NCBI GenBank assembly: GCA_028023455.1
Contig: JAQFVV010006216.1
Location: forward strand, 5,164,877-5,228,876
Origin: Epiperipatus broadwayi
Taxonomy: Eukaryota > Onychophora > Udeonychophora > Euonychophora > Peripatidae
Length of the DNA: 64,000 nt
Reading direction: 5' to 3'
The notes under the pieces were generated by a model. It saw only the letters and a list, made by a program, of their open reading frames with translations. It did not search any database and was not told the origin of the DNA. Made by a program: the position numbers and the translations under genes. Shown piece after piece: positions 49,583 through 61,452 of the stretch. How positions within the stretch are numbered: the first letter of the stretch is position 1; each line of letters starts with the position of its first letter.

Positions 49583-51119
49583 ATCCACACATTACCTTGT
49601 TATTTTAAATTCATCTCTAATCAATATAGTATAATTCACTATACATTAATACCATAATAAATTTGGTATACTTTTATATCTTTTAATTGTATATTTAAAG
49701 CATCATCACTTTGTGATTTAAACATTGTTCACCTGAAGTGCATATACTATTTCAAATAATATAATAAAGATGAAATAAATAATTTTGTTATAGGTTATTG
49801 ATTTGAACCATCAAATACATCATTCACTGATCTATAATCACATAGACTATAATTATTGAATAAAAGAGAGTTTGTAAGTTATTTGGCTCGATTAAGAGTT
49901 TGTGTATACTTTATAGAGTTAAATTTCATATTCAGTTGGTATTCAGATTGCTAGATATTTTGGTAATTCTAAGTGTTTATCAGTAGTTTTGTCTGATATA
50001 GTTGGGTAGTGGCAAAATCCCTCTCACTGACCCAAGTATATCTGGAAAAAGGATAACAGTTAATTTATTTGAACCCTGAGAAGAATAAGTTAGTAGTTCA
50101 TGGTATAATGTTAAATTTATGGTTAAGTTTTTATATTTAGAATTTTTTACTGGACTTTGATTTGAGTTATGTTTATTTTCACAGTTGTTTTATAATCAGC
50201 ATAACTTAATATGTAAAGTTCTTTTTCTTTACTTTTGAGTTTATATTTTGTTTTAATTTGATGGTAAATATTCTGGTTTGTTAAGCTTAAAATCCATATT
50301 TTACTTCAGTTTATCTTGCTATCCTTTAAGACAATATCAATTTAGAGTTCAGGATATCATCTTCTATCATCATCATTGTTCTCATCTGTCATCTCGATTT
50401 TTCTTTATTTCTTCATTCTTATTCTATCTTAATTCATTATCATAATTAATTCACCCTTCACTAGCTCTTATTCTATTACCATCTTAATCAGTCATTCGCT
50501 CTTAGTCCATCATTATCTTAATCCTTCAGTATTCTAGCCCATCTTTCTCTCTCTTTGCTCTTAGATTCATTTCATTTTATTATTTAATTCTTATTTATTG
50601 TCATCATCCATTTAATTATCTACATCCTAATTTATTTACTACTTAATTTATAATTATCAACTCATATTCATTTCATAGACCGGATTATTTATTGGTTTGA
50701 CAAATAGTAAATTTATCTCATTATATTTTGTTTGGCAATTTTAAGGCTAGTTTGACCAGAAGTTATTATCCTCATAATCACCTTGTAATCTTCTTTAGAT
50801 TTATAGTTTCATGCTAATCAGTTCAATAGTCAGAAAATAATATCTTTGTGAATTAACATTTTAATTTTTGAGTACATAATTTGTATGTTAGGGAATTTTA
50901 GGAGGGATAGGAAAAGTTACAAAGGAATTTGGATGGAAAAGCGTATGAGGAAAGGTTACAATGGAAGTTCGTGCCCAAATGTGTAGGCATGATTAGTTAA
51001 GTGTAGGTAGGAAATGATAAGTGTAAGTGTAGATAGGAAGGTTACAAAGGGGGATTTGATGCCCCTAAAACATGTGACATGATTAGCTTATGATTACTAG
51101 TGATGGTAAGAAGGTTACA
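49583..51119 (+). repeat. Long direct repeat, copy 1 (LTR-like plus PBS-like array)
   Basis: Aligns over about 1.5 kb with 54046-55571 at high identity with few indels. Both start at ATCCACACATTACC. The LTR-like part probably ends at the GTTACA near 50920, where the PBS-like array begins. A TG start and a target duplication could not be defined because the second copy is cut off at its right end. Confidence 0.8.
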
Positions 51120-51225
51120 AAGGGGGATTTGGTGTTCTAAAATGTGTGGCTTGATTAGTTTATGATTGCTGGTGATAAAGTCATCTTTAGGATGTTGGTG
51201 CCTAAGCAACATGTGAGCCTTATTA
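50913..51225 (+). repeat. Array of five PBS-like modules after copy 1
   Basis: Modules begin near 50930, 50969, 51057, 51130 and 51196, spaced 39, 88, 73 and 66 bp. The first four are preceded by GTTACA. The best-kept pieces are GTGCCCAAATGTGTAGGC (unit 2) and, in the second direct-repeat copy, TGGTGCCCAAACATGTAGGC (55417). They match the plan of the array at 38164-38508. Units 1-3 recur with identical 39- and 88-bp spacing at 55378, 55417 and 55505. Confidence 0.5.
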
Positions 51226-52084
51226 TTAAAGTGTTGATTATTGTTTGATATGTTTTAGTCATTCTAAAAGAATGATTGTTAAGATAGGGTCTGTGTGGCC
51301 AAGTCATGGGTGATGTTCTCAATTTAATAGTTACTAACTTAAGATTATGTGGATGAGCCTGACTTAAATAAATTTTATCAGTGATTGTGAAAAAATCACA
51401 TGATGTACTTTTGATTGATTAAAGCATTATACTGCTATATAATAAAATATCTGCAATATCAATATAATGAATGGTGGTGTATTGGCATAATACTACAACA
51501 TGTTTAGATATATGCATTTAGGTAAACCTATGAGATCAAATGAGCTAGGTGGAGTATAGGTATTCTAGCACGTGGTTAAATAGTTTTCTTTTGTTTGTGA
51601 GCTTATGTGTGATTGGAGGTCAATGGAGAAAAGTAGTGTTGAAATGTATACAGGTTTAATTCAGTTCAATTCAAATTAAGTGTTATAGTCATAGATATCA
51701 TTGTAATAAAATATTTACAAAATGAGTGAATTAGAATATAGTCCCATTCTGATAGATGCTTCTATGCCAGAAGTACCAATAATAAGAGATTTGGATGTTT
51801 TATACTTTGAATCTCAAGAAACAGAGAAGTCTGAAGAGAAAATCCCTACTGGTGTTCCTAATCCCAAACCAACTGATACAAATATAATATATCAATCCCT
51901 AATGGAATTTATGAGGAAATTGATAGAAGATAGTATGAAAAGATTAGAAAATCCAATGGAGAATAGCATGAAAGAATTAGGAAATGTAATAGATAAAAAT
52001 ATTGAACATATAAGGAAGTTAATAAATAGAATGGGGGGATCTGAAGGTGGAATGGGAGAGAATATTGAAGAGTTAAGTCACCAA

Positions 52085-52320
52085 ATTGAAGAATTAGTAG
52101 AATCTGTAGATGAAGATAGAAAAATTTTAGATGATAAAATAGTAGTGGAGTCCTCAACTGAAAATAAAGAAAAGTTAAATGACAAAATTGAAGAATTAGT
52201 AGAATCTGTAGATGAAGATAGGAACATTTTAGATGATAAAATAGTAGTGGAATCCTCAACTGAAAATAAAGAAGAGGTAGGTGATAAAATTGAAGAGTTA
52301 GCAGAATCGTTAAATGAAGA
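52085..52320 (+). repeat. 102-bp tandem repeat encoding 34-residue coiled-coil units
   Basis: Two full units and a partial third; the first two share IVVESSTENKE exactly at the protein level. A shortened related unit follows near 52367. Confidence 0.9.
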
Positions 52321-52708
52321 TAAGAGAGACTGAGAAAGGAACATTGAAGAAATAGTATTACCAAAGATTGAAGAAGTAGTGAAATCTTTACATAAAGATA
52401 AGGAAGGTTTAGAAAATAAAATTGAAGAATCAGAATTTTTGAGAAAGGAAATATTCAATGATTATGACAGTATTAAGGATTCCTTAGAAAGTAGAAAAGA
52501 GGAACAAGAACAAAATATTAATTCAAGAAAGTCAAATGGTAGGCCTGAGATTTATTTTGTTGACCTATCAGAGACATATGTAATACAAGATTTTCATACT
52601 CTCAACAATAATGCTATTCCAGTTAAGGAAAGAGGGCCTAGTATTACCCACATCTTAAAAATAGAATGTGCCAAGGCAATTTTAGATAGGGAGCTCTATA
52701 AAATGGAT

Positions 52709-53215
52709 TATTTATCTTCCGAGGTGAGGCCATCTCCTTACTTCATTATGAATGTATGCATAGATACTGTGGGGGGTGGATTATCTGACTCTTAAAATGA
52801 GGCCATCTCCTTATATAGCCACTGCTATGTATGTTGTTTATCCATTGAAGGGTATTACAATGGTCACCCTTTCTGGGGATAAGAGGCCACATAGTAAGAG
52901 TTATTTACCTCCTAAGATAAGGCCATTCCCTTATGTTTTCACAGATGTGCACATTGGTGGACAATGCAAGATGGATTATCTACCTCCCAAAATGAGGCCA
53001 TCTCCTTATATAGCCACTGCAATGCATGTTGTTTATCTGTTGAAGGATATTACATTGGTCAACCTTTCTTATGATAAGAGGCCACATAGTAAGAGTTATT
53101 TACCTCCTAAAATGAGGCCATCCCCTTATGTTTTCACTGATGTGCACATTAATGGACAATGCAAGATGGATTACTTATCTCCTAAGATGAGGCCATCATC
53201 TTATTCTATTGCAGA
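52709..53215 (+). repeat. 195-bp tandem repeat encoding RPSPY units
   Basis: The motif YLPPKMRPSPY (or variants YLSSEVRPSPY, YLTLKMRPSPY, YLPPKIRPFPY, YLSPKMRPSSY) starts at 52709, 52782, 52902, 52977, 53097 and 53172. Spacing alternates 75 and 120 bp (the first is 73 because of the frameshift), giving a 65-residue unit made of two half-repeats. Linkers carry IATAMHVVY and YDKRPHSKS in one half and VFTDVHI.GQCKMD in the other. Confidence 0.92.
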
Positions 53216-53324
53216 TATGATTAAGAATAGATTGATGAGAAAACTGATTATGATAGGTGCTCTAATAAAAGGAATGATGGAATGTACAATACACAGTTTA
53301 ATACCATACTCATTAACAAGTTAA

Positions 53325-54045
53325 TACAAGAGAAAAAAATGTCTAAAGTGCAGATCATTTTATTAATTGTTTTAAAAAAATGCTTATTCAAAATAAAAAG
53401 AAAATTTTCTAGGTTATTATTAATAAAAATAAAATTTTCTAGGTTATTATTACCTACTGTGTAAAAGTTAAATGTAAAATTTTAAAATGTCCCCTTTTGC
53501 CAGTAAGAAAATATTGTAACCATATGGTTTGTCTCAATTACATTATCTTATTCAAGTGATCCAGTATGAAAAATTTTAATTAGCAATAATTATAATATAT
53601 TGAAAATCAGTGTATAAAATCAATAGTAGGTTGAAATGCTTGTCGGATTATAATTTTCAAATTGAGTAAAAGCTCACCAATAAATATCCTGAGTGATGAA
53701 AATTTGGACTGTTTGAGATACACTAGAAAATCTGATAGAGTGGATATGAAGTTCATATACATTTTGTCATATGGTCTAGTTGCAATCATATTTAAAATGA
53801 TCATTTAATAGTATTAAACCAATTTGGAAGTATAAAGATGTTTAGTAATATATTATTATTATTATTAAACAATAATTAAAAGAAAAAAAATCAATTTATA
53901 ATTTTTCTAAATTTTGTAAACAATCTTCAAGTATATTGTATTGTAGTTTAAATTGATATGAAATGGTCTAATTAGTTATCACTAGAGTAAGAGCTATTAA
54001 TTGGTATTCACACTATTCTATTATTGGTCCATTTGATGTACCACA
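53325..54045. other. Non-coding interval before direct-repeat copy 2
   Basis: AT-rich; contains a short tandem repeat AAAATTTTCTAGGTTATTAT near 53401-53455 (two units, inside the end of the ORF's neighbour frame). No purine tract is seen immediately before 54046, which weakens a simple 3'-LTR reading of copy 2. Confidence 0.5.
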
Positions 54046-55571
54046 ATCCACACATTACCTTGTTATTTCAAATTCATCACTAATCAATGTAGTATAATTC
54101 ACTATACATTAATACCATAATAAATTTGGTATACTTTTTATATCTTTTAATAGTATATTTAAAGCATCATCACTGTGTGATTTAAACATTGTTCACCTGA
54201 AGTGCACATATTATTTCAAATAATCTAATAAAGATTAAATAAATAAATTTTGATATAGCTTATTGATTTGAACCATCAAATACATCATTCACTGATCTAT
54301 GATCACATAGACCATAATTATTAAATAAAAGAGAGTTTGTAAGTTATTTAGCTCGATTAAGAGTTTGTGTGTACTTTATAGAGTTAAATTTCATATTCAG
54401 TTGGTATTCAGATTGCTAGATATTTTGGTAATTCTAAGTGTTTATCAATAGTTTTGTCTGATATAGTTGGGTAGTGGCAAAATCTGTCTCACTGACCCAA
54501 GTATATCTGGAAAAAGGATAACAGTTCATTTATTTGAACCCTGAAAAAAATAAGTAGTAGTTCATGGTATAATGTTAAATTCATGGTTAAGTTTTTATAT
54601 TTAGAATTGTTTACTGGACTTTGATTTGAGTTGTGTTTATTTTCACAGTTGTTTTATAATCAGCATAACTTAACATGCAAAGTTCTTCATTTTCAGTTTA
54701 TATTTTGTTTTAATTTGATGGTAAATATTCTGGTTTGGTTAAGCTTGGAATCCATATTTTACTTTAGTTTATCTTGCTATCCTTTAAGACAATATTGGTT
54801 TAGAGTTCAGGATATCATCTTCCATCATCATCATTGTTCTCATCTGTCATCTTGATCTTTCTTTATTTTTTCATTCTTATTCCATCTTAATTCATTATCA
54901 TAATTAATTCACCCTTCACTAGCTCTTATTCTATTACCATCTTAATCAGTCATTAGCTCTCAGTCCATCATTATCTTGAATTCTTCAGTATTCTAACACA
55001 TCTTTGCTCATAGACTTATTTCATTTTATTATTTAATTTTTATTTATTGTCATCATCCATTTAGTTATCTACATCCTAATTTATTTACTACTTAATTTAT
55101 AATTAACAAATATTCATTTCATAGACCGGATTGATTATTTATTGGTTTGACAATTAGTACATTTATCTCATAATATTTTGTTTGGGGACTTTAAGGCTAG
55201 TTTGATCAGAAGTTATTATCTTCATAATCACCTTATTCTTCTTTAGATTTATAGTTTCATGCTAATCAGTTCAATAGTCAGAAAATAATATTTTTGTGTC
55301 TTAACACTTTAATTTTTGAGTTCATAATTTGTATGTTAGGGAATTGTAGGAGGGATAGGAAAGGTTACAAAGGAATTTGGATGGAAATGCCTATGAGGAA
55401 AGGTTACAATGGGAGTTGGTGCCCAAACATGTAGGCATGATTAGTTAAGTGTATGTAGGAAGTGATAAGTGTAAGTATAGGTAGGAAGGTTACAAAGAGG
55501 GATTTGGCACTCCTAAAACATGCGGCATGATTAGCCTATAATTGATTGCTTGTGATGGTAAGAATGTTACA
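54046..55571 (+). repeat. Long direct repeat, copy 2, truncated on the right
   Basis: Matches 49583-51119 and includes the first three PBS-like modules (55378, 55417, 55505). It stops at GTTACA followed by a TA run and the TTGTACC end of the next candidate element; the missing remainder was not found further right. Confidence 0.8.
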
Positions 55572-55584
55572 ATATATATATATA

Positions 55585-58374
55585 TTGTACCGGTTCGAAA
55601 TCTCATATGCCTTATCCATTTAAAAAAATGATACTATATATCTGCGTATGTCACGAGCAAGAAATGACAGGTACATTTTAAAATGGGAGATCGATAATAA
55701 TCTTCTATAATACCCATGGTTAAATACAAACGAGTATTACTTTACTAATTATTAGAGGAAAGAAATTTGATTTCACCTAAAAATCAAAATCTTCCCTTGA
55801 TAAACTATTTTATACTTCCACTCCAATATCTATTTGCCCGGTAGACATTTTCTCTCGCTCTTCACATACCTTTAAAAGACTGTTTTAATTTGACAACCCT
55901 TAGTGCCATCCCCAACATAATAAAAGAAAGCAAAATGTTAAATAATTTTCCCTTCCTTATCAGAGAGTATGCAAAGAGGAATTTATTTTCTGTTCTTGGA
56001 CATACGTTTATTTGGATGAAGGAAAACTGGGTGAAAAGTATAATTCAACTCCCGGATATAATATCCCGATGACTAGCTCAATTATAATTCTCTATCTCAG
56101 GTACTTTGGGTATGTATGGCTATAACTTTTTATAGCCATGGTAGGCAAATATCGCAAATAGGTGATTGCATTTTATTATTTTTTTCTTTATTCTACAATA
56201 AATTATACAATAAGCAAATAAAATATGAGATAATATCATTTATTTAACTAAACCCCCCTCCACCACATATAGATTTAAACATTATAATATTAAATCATAA
56301 ATTAATTGTACTGTTTTCTATTTCAATTTTACAATTCTACATATAATCACACAAGAATATTTAAATCCTTATATTTATGATCTACATTTAGATTAAAATG
56401 AACACAGAAACAAACAAAATCCATTTTCTAACTTATACATAAGTTAACTTATTTGCCATAAAATACAAATGGTCAAAGATAGATGCCAATAGGTGTGGTC
56501 TATATTCCCCTCTCCCTGCACAAAACAATGAATGTTTCATTCTGTAAATCCCCCAAAATAATGAAATAAGTTATATACAAATCTGACCCCTTGAACTTTC
56601 CCCATTTGCTCATACAAACTTTTAAGATTATATACACATTTACATTTAGGTATGTAAAGTTATATTTACGTATATATTATTTTTATATATCAAAAAAAAA
56701 TGTATAGGCTGGCTATAGGTCACCCTACATGAGTTTGACACCACCATGATTGAAATTGAATAAGACAAAGGTAAAAATGAGGGGAAAGAACAATAAAATA
56801 ATCCTATATTTAGTAGATTTGAGTGAGATATATGTTTAAGCAATATTATTTTACAATATTTTATACAACAAAACAAATGATTATATCTTATAATGTGTTA
56901 GTAAATACAATACACTTGTTATATCCACTCTAATAATACAAACAATAAACCAAAAAAGAAAATTATAAACATTCTCTTTTTTTGTTGTGCTTGCTCTCTG
57001 GATTCAAAGTTCTGGGTGGACCAACTAGGCTACCAGAAAGGATGGTGACATTCACTTTAACTCCTTGCCATCCTTGTACAGTCCTTTAATTAGGATACAC
57101 TGTGTCTCTAAAACATACATCTTGCCAATTACATATCTGAATTGGCGGGTGCAGTGCTACAGTTCTTCTACTCCATGGTTCTGTGGGTTATTAGATGAAA
57201 TCTGGTCATCATTTGTAAGGATGTTTCTTTACTGGATCCTTTAAGACAGATTACCAATACAGGTGATTTTCACTGTAAGCTTATTCTTCCTAAAATGGAT
57301 TAAAACCTTCCTTCTTTTTTGATTGACTACTGAACTGCATATGATTAATTGATTTCTCACATCATATAGGTGTTGATGGCTTTGGTTAACATCTGGGGAA
57401 ACCACTGGGAAAGACATTCAACAGAAGTTTATGTTCGTTCATAACCGGCTGGTCCCATAAACAAAAAAATTTATAGGCATCTAACTCCTTCTTGAATTAA
57501 AAAATATATACTCTGCAGTCCAGCAGCATATTGATCCAAAAGAATAAATGTCTAATAATAATTTTCCCCTACATCTCACAGGTAGGTTCTTGTATCTCTC
57601 TCAGTCCAATAAAAAAAACTCTACTAATAATTTTCCTACACCACATATAGGTTCATGCAGCTCTCTCAGTCCAATAATAATCAATACTCCTCAAAACTCT
57701 ACACCTCACAGGTAGATTATATATATAAATCCCTGTCCACCCACAAGTTGCAATTGTTTATATCCCCCTTTAAGCTATTGTGTCAGATAACTTTTATTTT
57801 TAGTACATTTTTTTATAAATTATGTTTCAAAAATCTCTTTTTAGGAATTTTAAGACTCCATATTGGAGTAATAGACCAATCACATTCTTTAGATAACATA
57901 CTTGTAATTTGATTGACAAATTAATTTTAAAAAAACTCTACCTGATTACATGCAAAAAAAAAATAGAAAGACAAAGATTAATTAAATCCACCTTTTAAAC
58001 AGAAGATTCTTTTTACACATAGAAAAAAATATTTTAGAATTTTAAAGAGAAAAACATTTTAAAAATTATCAAAAAAGTAAATATACCGAAGTCTTTATAC
58101 ATATATGTATTACATATATGTTTACAATAAATATGAAACATTTATAGTGAGTGTTATTATACGTAATAGAATGTTTACAATAAATATGATACATTTATGG
58201 AGTGTGTTATTATTTCAAAATAACTAATATATAAGTGTTAGTTATGTATGCAAGGAGAAGGGAATCTAGTATAGACCAATTCTCATTGTTTATTTACTGA
58301 ATTCAATAAAGTTAGGTGTGCCAAATTGTTGGCTACAGCCATCTTGTGCATGGATGTTTTATGGTATGGTGCAA
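55585..58374. mobile_element. Candidate TTGTAC/TTGCAC-ended element in a (TA)n tract, 2.8 kb
   Basis: The left end TTGTACCGGT follows a TA run, and the right end GGTGCAA precedes one. The right end shares GCACAAGATGGCTG (inverted) with the left end of 33272-36155. A hairpin ATGGCTATAA/TTATAGCCAT lies at about 56115-56138. Repeats of about 60 bp occur near 57590-57720 (CTCTCTCAGTCCAATAA) and 58120-58200 (GTTTACAATAAATATGA). The frame 55890-56072 has no known domain. The borders could instead belong to two separate elements. Confidence 0.3.
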
Positions 58375-58391
58375 TATATATATATATATAA

Positions 58392-61300
58392 TGAAGCAGT
58401 CAATCTTAGCTTAAGATTGTGCTTCATGTTTCTACCTACTAACCTGTGTTTAAATCCCTATTTCCCATCCCACTCCTTTTGTCGTGTATATATATTTTAT
58501 GTATATATTTGAGATGCGCGCCTAAATTATAAAATTTAATGTTTCAATAACATGTTTTAAAATTATTATTCTTTTTATTAATTATTAGTTCTTTTTTATT
58601 AAAGTATTATAGATGCGGCTCAAATATATACATAGGAGCAAAACACTAACAAAATATTGATGTTTTTAAATATTTATTATATGTCATTTTTAGCTTTTTC
58701 TTTTTAAATTGCTTGTTTTTCTATTAAACTATATATTTTTTTATAAAATCCAATATGGAAGATGTGTCTGTTGTTAATTGTCCAAAAATAAATAAAGGGA
58801 GGTATTTTTTAATTAAAGTTTTACTTAAAATAAATGGGATTAAGTAGATTAAAGATTTTCTTTTGTTAAAAAACATGTCAAATCTATTTCTAATCTGGAA
58901 ATAGATTTGAATTTATTTTTGGACGTTATCTTACTATTGCATCTTTAAAAACAACTGATAAAAGAAAAAGTATAAAATAACTGAATTTTGGAGAACAGAT
59001 TAGATTAGCTACACTAGTGAAAATGATTGTTAACATCGCGGTGAAACTTAAAATGATGTAGCAGTAAATCCACCACTCTTCAGCGGCCTCTGCCACTACC
59101 GTAATATCCTGCTGCCCAGAAATGAAGAAAGGTCTAAAAAAGAACTTTAGAATGCTAATAGAAGTTTTCTGCCACCAAAGAACTTGCATTTCAATTGCCG
59201 GGCACATGCTGTATTAAATTGGATTCTTAAAATTGCAAGGTAACTTTTATGCTGCTATTTGAAAATGAATCTAGCCTCACTAATCTCAAATCCTGCTATC
59301 AAGATTCTAACGTATTGTTCAATTTTGTAACTTTTAAATTAATATGTTTTTTTTTATATAAATAACATGTAAGTTGCTCTTAAATAATTTATATAAATTT
59401 AATTCTCTCTCATGTGCTCTTAACTTTCTTTAACTTGGTGCGGTCATTTATTTATATGTATTTATTATTTGATTTATATATCTGCTTGCTTATTATTAAA
59501 ATGTCAATCTCACAACTTGGCGAGCTTACTTTCTAAAATCTTTTCTGTCATTTTTTTTAACTAAACCTTCATGCAAAGGTTATTAACGTCCCCTTAAAAT
59601 ATATATGTAATGCATTATAAATTAATATGTTCGCCAGATTGTTTTATGAATCAACATTTTAGGTTCGCTTTTAATATAAAAATTGATTTGTTTAACTCTG
59701 AAAATCCAGAACTCAAGCTAATTAACGCTCTGAAACATTTATTTTATAATTATTTATTAAATTCTGAAAGGGTGACTTATAATTTGTTTTCTATATAACT
59801 GCTAATCTTACTTCATTTTTCATACTCTTAAAATTTCAAATCTTGTATTTAAATATTTCAGTGATTGTAAAATCAATGAAGATGGGATTGTTTTATTTTA
59901 AATAGCAGGAAAAGGGGTGGGGGAAAATCTTGGTGTTTCTTTTACTAGGTAAAATCTTAACGTATATTTTATTAAATGAAATATTCTCTCTCTATATATA
60001 TATTATAATTGCATGGCGTATTATAGTATTCAAACAAGGGTCATTTATTTTTAAAGCAGTAAAACTTTTTAATGTCGTTAGTGACATTTATCATTCGTAC
60101 TGCATTCCTGACATATAGCCGATCTTCATGATTGTATATATATATGTGTTTCTAGTCTTCTAATCTGGGGGTTGCGACACAAGTTTGAACCCATTGATTT
60201 CTTTTCGTACCTCGTTCCATAGATAGTTGAGCTATCTGGAACCACATTTATTCCGTATAAAATGCCTCTGGTGGTGATCCCGTAAGTTTGGCACACGCTA
60301 TGCATATTCACTTTGTATAGATAAAAGGCCTCTTGCGTCGGTTACACCAGCAAAAGTTTGGGCCATGCCATGCTTATCCACTTTTCTCTAAGCACTACCC
60401 AAGAAGGGGGTATGAGATTTCATTTTCTATCCAGAAGCATGACCTTTTCCTCTTAGTTATTTTTAGGCTATTATGTCAGCACCACAAACTTCTTCGTATT
60501 ATTATTATTTCTTTTGCTTCATGGCCCAGTTTTAATGCTCTAATATTAGAATTAAGCTTTGCTTAAGATATATATAAATGCCAATTACTTCTATTATATT
60601 AATTAAATTTATTTCAGTCTTATTCAGTTCCACCCTCGTAATTTATATATCCATTTAAGAGTATCTATATGCCTTGGGGAAGATAAAGCGTTCATCTTAC
60701 TATCGTTAAAATAATTTTTCATAAAATATTTTGTCATCTAATCAAATGTCATTTTCAAACATGTTTTTCAAATGTATCTTATTTATTTTCACGACCTCAA
60801 TGGCATGAAAATAATTTATATCATATGTATAATGAATTTCAGAATGCTCCCCTAAATCATATGTTAGTCACCACATTTCAGAACCGTAAATCAAAGCAAA
60901 GCGTTAATGGCAATTTTATGTAATTTTTTTCTAATAACATTGGCATCTTAATATTAGACCCACCAAAGATGTGTGTTTATTTGTAATATATTATTTAGCT
61001 AATAAAGAGCATATGAGAAATAATAGCGTGAATGACACTATGTAATTATCTACTGCTTGCTCATTCACGCACATACTAATGTACTTAATTTATAAATGTA
61101 TAATAATTTGTCAGTATATTAAAATATATTATTGTCTAACTTATTTGAGTAGTTCAAATTCCTTTTTCCTCCACTTCCACATATTACAGCCATGCTTATA
61201 TATCTTTTAGTTTAGTCATAGTAATAGATGTCTCATTGTTTTGCTCAACTTTGCTAGTCGGCCAAATTAAGATTAATCCTCATGTGCCATCACTATTATG

Positions 61301-61449
61301 TTATTCATTATGTGTTATATCTGGGGCTTAGAGGGTGGGTTCGAATTCAGGCTCGTTCCTGACCTAAATATTGGGCTTGACTTGGTTTGAAGTACATTTT
61401 GTGAGTTCCAGCTCATGTTAGATGGATAAACAGGTTTTGACCGGTACAA
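58392..61449 (-). mobile_element. 3.1-kb non-coding mobile element with terminal hairpin, copy 2
   Basis: Inverse, colinear copy of 11301-14444. The hairpin end is at 58392-58425 (TGAAGCAGTCAATCTTA start), and the TTGTACCGG end is the complement of 61441-61449. It is flanked on the plus strand by TAA at 58389-58391 and again at 61450-61452, an independent 3-bp target duplication. It contains the tRNA-like boxes near 60160-60250 and the ORF at 58926-59207. Confidence 0.85.
58926..59207 (-). CDS. Small ORF of the 3.1-kb element, 93 codons
   Basis: Reads MCPAIEMQVLWWQKTSISIL, then hydrophobic helices (YIILSFTAMLTIIFTSVANL and ILFLLSVVF) that could be two membrane segments. The same frame is partly kept in copy 1 (about 13585-13715): AIEMQVL.WQKTSISILKF, with the T run differing by three bases so that phase is kept, before a stop. 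This hints at past coding use, but the protein is not one I recognise and could be chance. Confidence 0.25.
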   Translation of the reverse strand: MCPAIEMQVLWWQKTSISILKFFFRPFFISGQQDITVVAEAAEEWWIYCYIILSFTAMLTIIFTSVANLICSPKFSYFILFLLSVVFKDAIVR

Positions 61450-61452
61450 TAA

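Larger units (their letters stand above)
51722..53324 (+). pseudogene. Broken ORF: coiled-coil repeats followed by RPSPY repeats
   Basis: The first frame (51722-52333) begins with a Met, has an acidic N-terminus (ILIDASMPEVPIIRD), then Glu/Lys-rich helices including a 34-residue tandem repeat (period 102 bp, units at 52085, 52187, 52289; core IEELVESVDEDR.ILDDKI). An in-frame TGA at 52331-52333 interrupts it; the same frame continues to about 52770 with RPEIYFVDLSETYVIQDF. A length change near 52768-52776 then shifts the frame, which continues to 53324. The last part carries six copies of YL--K-RPSPY-type motifs. It sits between the long direct repeats where gag would be, so it is probably the protein of a non-autonomous LTR-like element. 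No protease, RT or integrase. Not a family I recognise. Confidence 0.7.

Noticed and set aside
51909-52458. Minus-strand ORFs opposite the repeat-rich ORF
   Set aside because: They are Leu/Ser/Phe-rich mirror frames of the Glu/Lys-rich plus-strand coding sequence.
52776-52795. Independent gene starting at a GTG near 52776
   Set aside because: The frame begins in the middle of a repeat unit whose upstream copy is in another frame; a frameshift in one ORF explains it better.
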